Shown here one piece after another: positions 55,839-64,000 of a DNA stretch of 64,000 nt. Source of the DNA: Dirofilaria immitis (taxonomy: Eukaryota; Nematoda; Chromadorea; Rhabditida; Onchocercidae); NCBI GenBank assembly GCA_024305405.1, contig JAKNDB010000092.1, positions 4,390,201-4,454,200 on the forward strand, written 5' to 3'. The notes beneath the pieces are model-generated. The model was not told the origin of the DNA and did no database searches. It saw only the letters and a list, made by a program, of their open reading frames with translations. Each line of letters starts with the position of its first letter. Position 1 is the first letter of the stretch. The translations under genes were made by a program, and so were the position numbers.

Positions 55839-58473
55839 ATGGTAGAGCATGATCGCGAAGTAATGCTAAAATCATTCTGTAATGAACAGTATAACGCGGA
55901 AGTAGGCAGTGTTTATGGCGACGATGTTGATGATGTATTGTGTGATTGCATCATTATTACAGACGATAATGATAGGTAAGAATATACTATATTAATGAAG
56001 GACAAATAAAGTAGAAAGTGAAGGATGCTTTGGTCATTTCTTATATACCGTAATTTAGCCTGTCATAATCGAGTCGAATATCTGTATTTCTTAAAATTCA
56101 AATTGCTAAATCTGACTTATTTTCTCCTTATTCATAGCATAAAAACATTCGAGAATATTGCTAATTAATTTGTTAGTAATTTAAAGTATCATCGTTTATT
56201 AAGGATAAAAGTAAACGGTGTATTTCATGGCAGTTTATAGTACTCTATTTATTAGTGAAAGACAAGTATAGTTTGTTATAATTTGCAATGTTGTTGATAA
56301 TTTATGACAAACAGAGATGCTTCTCATGATTGTTTATCATTACTTATTAAAATAGTTAAATATTAATTAATAAATTTATAATTACTGTATGTGCGATACT
56401 ATATCGTCCAAAATAAATCATGTAGTTAAAATAGGTATTTTCCAGGTACCGATTAAACAGTAGATTTATCGAGCGTCGTTGTCCCTGCCTTATTCCTTCA
56501 ATGCATTTTAATGAAACAACACAGCAATATACGATACATACTTCAATTCCAATTGATATTGTAAATTATTTAAAAATTTGATAGTTACTAAATTTATATA
56601 TCAATAACATAACATTTCACATTTGTAAGGAAATGATTATTTTTTTGTTCGCTAGAAAGATCGAGAAATTTAAATAAAATTGAGATTGATTAATTGCACT
56701 TCCAGATAAAAGAAATATTTTATGCTCTAAAATATGAAAATATCAATGTCAAAGATTGGCTTCAATTAGAACGAATACTTAAAGTGGTATACCAATGTCT
56801 CTCATTTTTGAATGTTGTTTTTATATTTTATAATTCTAATCGAGCATTGTCATTTATGCTCGAGTATTAACTAATAAAACTATTTGATAATTTCGTTGAA
56901 ATTTGATGAAAAATTTTCTCCGTGTGTATGTGACTTCAACATACGCTTCAATGTAAAAGCGATTCATAATATCAATCATTGATCGTCCTACTTATTCGAT
57001 GTTTCTAATGCGAAAAAAATTATTAATGAATTAAAATTACTAGTTTCAATCATTAATATTTTTGTAGTTTTGAAAATTACAAAGTTTTCTCAGATTTCTC
57101 ATTGATAATTGATAATCGTTATCGCTTTCAATGCTTCCAAAAAAAAAAAAGCTAGCTAATTATAGATCGGAATTTGTATGCTAAACGTTCAATCTTTTTC
57201 AAATTTCAAATAGTTTTGTTGTAAAAATTTTTAAATTTTTGAAAATGCAATTTTAGGCAAATGATTGGAGATTAGAAAACGTAACACGATGTGTTGTGCA
57301 AAATTTTGTTGATGGTATTAATGAGGAAAATTGTATTGCCGTATGGCGGATGTGTACCAAATATTTGGCTGGCAATATAAAAAAGTTAAGTTAAATTTTT
57401 GTTTTATTTAAAAAGAAGTAAAAAACAACAACTTTTTTTTTATTATCCAACAAAGCAAATATCAATATCGCTATCTTTTAACATTTGATTTATTTGAATT
57501 GTAGGCTTTCGAATATGTATTGTATACTGTTAATGCATCCGTAAATAACGGTCATAATCTTGATTTTTTCGCCTCAAAAGTGACAATTTATTTGAAATTT
57601 TGAATGATGATTTACTAAAAATAAATGATGAGGTATATATTTAATGCCTACATTTTAATAAGTGGAAAATATCTGTTGGTCTAAATATTATGGCATAAAA
57701 TTTTAATGTTATATTTTTTAACTAATAAAAAACATTTATTGATTCGAATAATGTAAAGTGAAATTTATAAAATTTATAATTTTTCAATTAAAAAAATGAT
57801 TGAAAATGATATTATTACTTTTTATATAATTTAGATGGATGTTTGGATTCTTCTTAAGCGATGGATTTCAATAGATCGCAAAAACGTATACCGTATTATC
57901 GACAGTTATTAAAATCTATTCGTTATAATTTACTGAGTGACGAACAGGTTTAGTAAACTTCTAATTTTTACCTTAATTTAATGCTAATTTAAATTGTAAT
58001 TTCATGCTCAATTTTTTTTGTCCATTCCTACTATTATTATTAAAAATAGCTACTGTCATTGTGACTATTGTCATTGTTGTTATTGCTGCTGCTGTTATTG
58101 ATATTATTATTATTATTATTATTATTATTGTCATTACTATCTTTATCTTTATTATTATTGTTTTATTATGCTCATTATTTTTATTATTACCATTAGTTTT
58201 ATTCATTCAAATGCATAACAAAATGGAGAATAACAAATAATTGATATGAGAAATCAACAATAATTTTTATTTCGTGATTTATAATTTACTATGAAAATGA
58301 TCATATTATAAATTACAGTAATTTACGATTGCTGATAATATAACATAAAAAACTAAAATAAGCTTAATTAATAAGAAAAACAAAACATCATAATTGACAA
58401 TTTCCAAAAACTTTGAGAAGTAAATTGTTAATTTCTAAAACAAACTAATAAATTTCTATTCTTTATTGAAATA

Positions 58474-58525
<52 letters not shown>

Positions 58526-61500
58526 ATAAAGTAGCATGAAATAGTTGTATCTGCAGATTTACAAATACAACAATAATATTTAGCAAAATTTGTCCACATA
58601 TTTCGTTGCACAGTATTGAATTTAAAAAGGCTAATTTTTTGATATCAAATTTGAAGAAAATAAAAGAAAAAGCAGGAAATTAAAGAACTTCAGAAAGACG
58701 AAATTAAAAAGGATATTATACATTTCAAAATTAACATTATCGATGATCAAAATACGATATGGTCAATGAAAACCAAACCAAGAATTCAGCGTGATTTGTT
58801 AATAGTTATCGGTGGATGGGAAAAAAGTGGACCATCAAATATTGTTGAAATACTAGATATTAATGATAATAAGTGGCGACGTGTTGAAATGCTTGAAGAT
58901 AATCGTAAAGTGGCTTATCATGAATGCATTGTTATAAATAATGTAAAATTTTACTACGAAATGATCAATTAATTATGAAAAAATTAGTAGATATTAATTC
59001 AAGTTTACAATAGGAAGGAAATTGATTTCATTATAATTTCTTCATTGAAAAATTTACTTTAACTATTGCATATACGATTCAATTATTATTAAAGTTTTTA
59101 AATTTCAAATATTAATATTATGTTTAGAAATTGTATATTATTGGTGGTTTCGAAGGAACGCAATATTTCAATACAGTGCGCTGCTATGATAGCGAAACAA
59201 AGAAATGGTGTGAATTAGCTCCAATGCATCATGCTAGATAAGTATTTTACATGAAACTATTAAAACATTACAATTTATCATATATTACAGTACATTTTCA
59301 ACAAAAATGATATGGTCGTCAAATTGAATACTGTACTTTGTAGTATTTAAAAATATGCGTTAGATTTGCGTGATGATTATAATATTCTTATAAAGTGATA
59401 TCTTAATATTCTGTCTTTTCAGTTAAATAATTCGAACTGTTACTAATTTAATAAAGCTGAATTGATTCAGCTTTTAAGTTTCATCCATATGAAAATGCAT
59501 CTAATTTGCTTTTCGATCTACTTTTTAATTTGACTGTTTCTTATTTAATTTGATATTTTTTATCCATATGAATATATTTTTTGATCCACTTAATTTTTTT
59601 ATTTATTTTCTAATCCATTTAATTAATTTGATTTATTTGCGCTAACTTCATCTACTTTTCAAATTATACATATATGCATAAACCTGATCATCTTTTTGGC
59701 TGTTTTAACTTTTTTTAATCCACTCTTTTCTTCATTTATCCATTCTTTTCTTGATTTATTCAAGAATTAATTTGATCTTTTCTCTTTTTAACTCAATCTA
59801 TCAAGATTTTATCTATATAAACATATTTGATCTGTACTTTCTTTTTCCTATCTATTGAATACTTTTTTTTTTCAATGACCGGATCAGATTAATTGAAATG
59901 AAAAATAAAATTTTTGCAGATGCTATATATCAGCATGTGAAATTAATGGTACAATTATTGTTGCTGGTGGTTCAGATGGTCGTTCTAGACTTCGAACTGC
60001 TGAAATATATGATGCTCATAAAAATCAATGGACAAAAATCCGGTTATTGGATTACTTTATTAAATTAATTATTATTTTACATTACTTTTATTGCTATCAT
60101 TTAATAAGAAAAATTAAATTTGCGAAATTTGAAGATAATTCAAGCAAAGTGTATAATCTTCAAATTATTGATTACAGAAATATGATTCAAAGGCGATCTG
60201 ACGCGGCAGCATGTGCAATGAGTGGTAAAATGTACATTGCTGGTGGATATACCGGTGAAACCGTATTGCAAACTGTTGAAATGTACATACCGGAAATGGA
60301 CATTTGGACTGAGATTGCACATATGAATTCACCGAGATCCGGTAAATAATTATTCCAATAGAGGTTTTATTTGTATTGAAATAAAAATTTACCTTTTTGA
60401 ATTAAATTTCGCAAATTGCTAATTTAGCGTGCCGTAAAATATTTTAAAAATCTTTCTGTTCACATTTCTCATCTAACAGATTTTTTTCTATCGCCAAGTA
60501 ACACTTGTTCATAAATTGTTCTATTTGTAAACGAATAATTTAAATTTTTACATAATTTAATTGGTGATTTTAAACAAAGATATATTCGGCCTTATTCATT
60601 TCTGGTTTTTGAGATAAATGCTTAATTAGCTTTTGCAACTCCTAAATATAATCTATATTTGAGTTTTGCATGACGGAAGTAAAAGGAAAAATAAAAGGAA
60701 ATTTTAAGTTATTTAAAATCAAAGCCTATTGCTTTAGGGCCTATCATATTCCTAGGTTTGGCATGTGCTGCGGATACAGATTTCATGCTGATCGCTGGTG
60801 GATTTGATGGTAACAATCGATTAAATAGTGCCGAAATCTTACGAATTGGAAGTACTCATACAGTAAACGTCGAACCAATGCCATTGCCAAGGTAAGAAAT
60901 TTTTGAAATATTTCACATGTTTGAATTTCTTTTTTCCTCTAAATTTTTATCAGATTTTATTTATTGCAAATGTTAGCGAAGTATTAAAAATTATTTCTGA
61001 TTATCAATTTAGGTAAAACGCTAAAAATTTTCATTTTTAATTAGCAACAAATAAATATCAGAAATTAAATAAAAATTGAAATTTTTAATAGAACAAATCA
61101 TTTTAACTTTAATGATATATGTTTAGGCTTTTATCTTTTATAATTTTATTGAAATTTGCTATTAGTTTTGTCGGTATAAAATAATAAATAAAATTATTAA
61201 CTTATGTTAAGCAAAATTACTTTCTTAATTTTTATTAAATTCATTATTGTTAGATCAAATTTTGGAATGTGCAAAATGGGAAATTATTTCTATGCTATTG
61301 GCGGTTATAATACATCAGTGATTAAAACGGTGATACGTTTTGACGGAAAGAAATGGGAAAGAATTTGCGATATATCAGTACCACGTAGTGCTTTACGTGT
61401 AGCACTTTTAATAGCTTGGCCTGATCCAGTTCAATTGCTATATAATGCAAGCAAAAAATCAAGAGACGGTCATAATACGTCAAGTAATACAGAATCATCA

Positions 61501-61557
61501 GAATCATCGGAAATTAGCAATCTCAAAATAGTACCAGTAAATGATGATCTGGACTGA
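55839..61557 (+). CDS. BTB-BACK-Kelch protein (KLHL family)
   Basis: Complete gene of about 576 aa. Exons: 55839-55975, 56446-56560, 56706-56786, 57257-57384, 57581-57632, 57835-57947, 58676-58942, 59128-59237, 59920-60042, 60178-60341, 60756-60891, 61254-61557; all phases match. The N-terminal BTB region has DDVLCDCIIITDD, later IFYALKYENINVKDW. The BACK-like region reads NDWRLENVTRCVVQNF and QLLKSIRYNLLSDEQ. Kelch blades (about residues 260-540) show IGGWEKSG, IIGGFEGTQ, VAGGSDGRSR, IAGGYTGET, IAGGFDGNN and AIGGYN, each followed by an aromatic-Trp pair. Such proteins are substrate adaptors of cullin-3 ubiquitin ligases. The tail is Ser-rich and acidic. Exon 57835-57947 needs one extra A (57880-57884). 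The intron after 59237 begins AT instead of GT. SPE-26 or KLHL10-like function is possible but not shown. Confidence 0.9.
58102..58129. repeat. ATT trinucleotide microsatellite
   Basis: About nine ATT units in a row inside a Kelch-gene intron; further imperfect ATT/GTC units extend to about 58200. The region gives spurious poly-Ile open frames on both strands. Confidence 0.9.
58476..58523. repeat. (TA)n dinucleotide microsatellite
   Basis: About 24 uninterrupted TA units inside the intron between exons 6 and 7 of the Kelch gene. Copy number may be unreliable given the other homopolymer-type errors. Confidence 0.95.
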
Positions 61558-61610
61558 AATTTTAAATTAAAAAAATATAAATTTTTATACGATGTAATTA
61601 TAATAATAAC

Positions 61611-61616
61611 AATAAA
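61611..61616 (+). terminator. Putative polyadenylation signal of the Kelch gene
   Basis: A canonical AATAAA lies 54 bases after the TGA stop of the BTB-Kelch gene, a usual distance for nematode 3' UTRs. The base composition makes chance matches common. Confidence 0.45.
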
Positions 61617-62493
61617 AATTATAATATATTAATTACTCCCGTTTATTCTAATTCATTTCAATATTGTCAGTTAATATTTTGAAATTCGAATACTTTCAAA
61701 ATTGCTGGCATAAATTTTGATATGTTTAAATTTTTAAACGTTTTTTAAACTCCTTTCATTTGAATTAATAAAAATTTTATTTCAACTATTTCTTATTTTT
61801 CTTTTAAGAGTTTTAAATTTTCTTTTTTCTGCATTTTTTCCGAAATTATGATTTATAATTTTATTAAGAATAACTTTCTCAAACTTCACCGAAATTTCAA
61901 GAAATACTAATTTATTTTTATTTCTTCTTTAAAATTTAATAAAATTTCTGGTGAAATTCAATAAAGAATTCTGATATTGACTCGAACTGCAATTTATTTA
62001 TTTTTATTTCATTTAATTTATTATTAAATGATAATCTTTCCTATGAAACATTTTATTTGATCGTTATTTTAAACATACTATGTGAAATTGAAATGCTATC
62101 ATGATGGAAATGTCAAATTAAAGTAAGTCGTCAAAATGCTTAGCTTTTTTTTTTTTTTTTAAATCTCCGAAAATATTGACAAAAGTTGAAAAAATTAATT
62201 TCTTCATTTATTGGGAAATAAAAACTTCTATATTACTTCCTCTAAATGATATTGCAAAAGGAATAACGGCTAAGCTATGCTACAAGTCTATTATTAAGTT
62301 AAGCTGGAGGCCTAGGCCACATTTCAATTCAAATCTATTATTTGTTTCTTTTCTTTGATTTCTTAACAATTCCCATCATGTAATGTTGGATTGAAATAAA
62401 AGCAAAATATAATAAGAAACTTTTTAGCACGAATGTATCACTAACATCACATTGAGCCATATCGATAGAAAAAGTAAATATTATAAAATACTT

Positions 62494-62815
62494 ATTATTA
62501 TATCTATGAAAAATTATGGACGAGATTATTTGGCATATTATTATTATATCTATGAAAAATTATGGACGAGATTATTTGGCATATTATTATTATATCTATG
62601 AAAAATTATGGACGAGATTATTTGGCATATTATTATTATATCTATGAAAAATTATGGACGAGATTATTGGCATATTATTATTATATCTATGAAAAATTGG
62701 ACGGATTATTTGGCATATTATTATTATATCTATGAAAAAATTATGGACGAGATTATTTGGCATATTATTATTATATCTATGAAAAATTATGGACGAGATT
62801 ATTTGGCTTCTATTT
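62494..62815. repeat. Minisatellite, 46 bp x 7
   Basis: Seven head-to-tail copies. The word tctatgaaaaatt recurs at 62503, 62549, 62595, 62641, 62686, 62729 and 62776, so spacing is 46, 46, 46, 45, 43 and 47. Each unit also has ggacgagattatttggca. The last units carry small indels in T and A runs and a 3-bp loss. High identity points to recent expansion. Confidence 0.95.
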
Positions 62816-63369
62816 GAAAAATTATTACGCATATGCTAATAACATAGTTGTATTTATAAAAATTAAAGTACAAACAATTCAAATAAATAATTTAATTCAC
62901 TGAAATATAATTCAAATTCTATTTTGATTGGAAAAGTTATTGCAATTCAAATTTTTGCTTCAGAACTCTTTTTCTCACTAAAATCATAATATGAAGTTAA
63001 TTATATCAAATCCATTTTCATATCACATGATAACTATACATAATATTTCGGAGAAATGATTACTCAAAAATCTAATCATAACTAATTATAAGTATTTATA
63101 TTTTCATCATAACTTTAAATTGATAACGTAAAAAAGACTGCAAGAAAGTTTTATTCTTCTAGATAAAATCAAGGAAACAGGTGTGTTTTCTCAATATATC
63201 ACAAATGTAAAGAAAAAAGGAAATTTCTTTTTGGAAACATATAAATCTCATCGGATTTTTCATTTTGTACATAATTTATTTATTAGAAGCTAAAAAAAGT
63301 TGAACTTAAATTATGTTTAATTTAATTCCTTCATTTACCATTTAATCAATCGATCAATTCTTATCTATC

Positions 63370-63465
63370 ATTAAAAGTGAATATGTTTTAAATTAAAAGT
63401 GGAATATATTAAAATATCAACTCTCATCATTAAAAGTGGAATATGTTTTAAAATTAAAATTAGTA
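63370..63465. repeat. Small triple direct repeat
   Basis: The word attaaaagtggaatat, with one-base variants, followed by gttttaa or attaaaa, occurs near 63370, 63393 and 63430. It is short and AT-rich, of uncertain meaning. Confidence 0.6.
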
Positions 63466-64000
63466 GTCATACTGTTTTCTTCAGGAAAAATTTTGGTAAA
63501 TTATTGGCCTTAAAATGCTTAAATGATATTTTAATTAAATAAAACAATTTTATAAAACAAATGATAAGATAATAAGTTAAAAATGGTAAAATAATCATTT
63601 ATAAAAACAACAGTTGCATCAAACAAATCGATTAGGATTTCTTCTTTTTAAAATTTTCTTAAACAATAATGGCAAAAAAGAAAAAAAATTTGAGAAAATT
63701 TATATAAAAAATGTAGGAAGTTGAAATAATAAAAAATTAAAAGACCAATAATATTTTTTATATTAAAAAAAAAAAAGTGTAAAGAAAAGGAAAAAGGGAA
63801 AATATAAAGCATATTGCAAATTTCTACTTCAAAGTCTTTTTCAAAAGATGAAACAAAAATAAATTATCTATCAACTAACAGCTGTTAAGCGTTACTTTAG
63901 ACTGCTTAACATACCTGTTTAAGTTTAACTATCAATCAGTTTATTATTTATGACTATTTTTATTTTTTTCTTATGACTTTTTGATTATAATTTATTTACA

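Larger units (their letters stand above)
61558..64000. other. Non-coding 3' flank with satellite repeats
   Basis: Apart from the polyadenylation signal, the 46-bp minisatellite and a small triple repeat, I see nothing. The short open frames over the minisatellite exist on both strands only because the unit lacks stops. Confidence 0.5.

Noticed and set aside
58004..58240. Poly-Ile open frames on both strands
   Set aside because: Produced by the ATT microsatellite in a Kelch-gene intron.
62596..62832. Open frames with repeated peptide units on both strands
   Set aside because: Caused by the stop-free 46-bp minisatellite, not by a coding repeat.
1..64000. Wolbachia-derived inserts, CRISPR arrays, tRNA genes
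   Set aside because: Looked for bacterial-type long frames, regularly spaced repeats and B-box-like tRNA words; none were convincing by eye.

Overview
This window looks like nuclear DNA of a nematode, most likely a filarial/Spirurina-type (clade III) worm. The reasons are strong AT richness, many small exons separated by AT-rich introns, and a dynamin gene that reads residue for residue like nematode DYN-1. There is no bacterial-style operon, CRISPR array, rRNA or tRNA that I could recognise.

Layout. 0.2-2.4 kb: 3' part of a + strand KNL-2/M18BP1-like kinetochore gene with a SANT/Myb domain. 4.1-13.4 kb (-): complete dynamin gene (dyn-1), 19 exons, tail to tail with the previous gene. 13.4-22.7 kb: about 9 kb of gene-poor AT-rich DNA holding one degenerate repeat field. 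22.7-24.0 kb (+): short secreted peptide precursor. 25.0-27.4 kb (-): cysteine-rich secreted protein ending in a Noggin/Trunk/PTTH-like cystine knot. 27.4-33.4 kb: mostly empty, with one possible small + gene. 33.4-37.6 kb (-): FBXO30/FBXO40-like gene (TRAF-type zinc fingers plus F-box). 39.7-44.2 kb (-): unrecognised alpha-helical protein with a Ser/Thr-rich tail. 46.7-52.2 kb (+): unrecognised helical exons followed by two immunoglobulin domains, perhaps one gene. 52.4-55.5 kb: repeat-rich stretch. 55.8-61.6 kb (+): complete BTB-BACK-Kelch gene, 12 exons. 62.5-62.8 kb: 46-bp minisatellite.

The strongest cross-cutting observation is technical. At least a dozen exons in almost every gene, including dyn-1 (a single essential gene in C. 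elegans), are broken by a one-base change inside a homopolymer, nearly always a loss. Restoring one base at each site gives a conserved protein. This pattern suggests unpolished sequence rather than pseudogenes, and it hides most genes from simple ORF calling. Exon borders below were therefore read by hand from splice sites, reading phase and family similarity.

The genes do not form one pathway. They cover chromosome segregation (KNL-2-like), endocytosis (dynamin), ubiquitin ligase adaptors (F-box and BTB-Kelch), secreted signalling (peptide precursor and cystine knot) and an Ig-domain protein.
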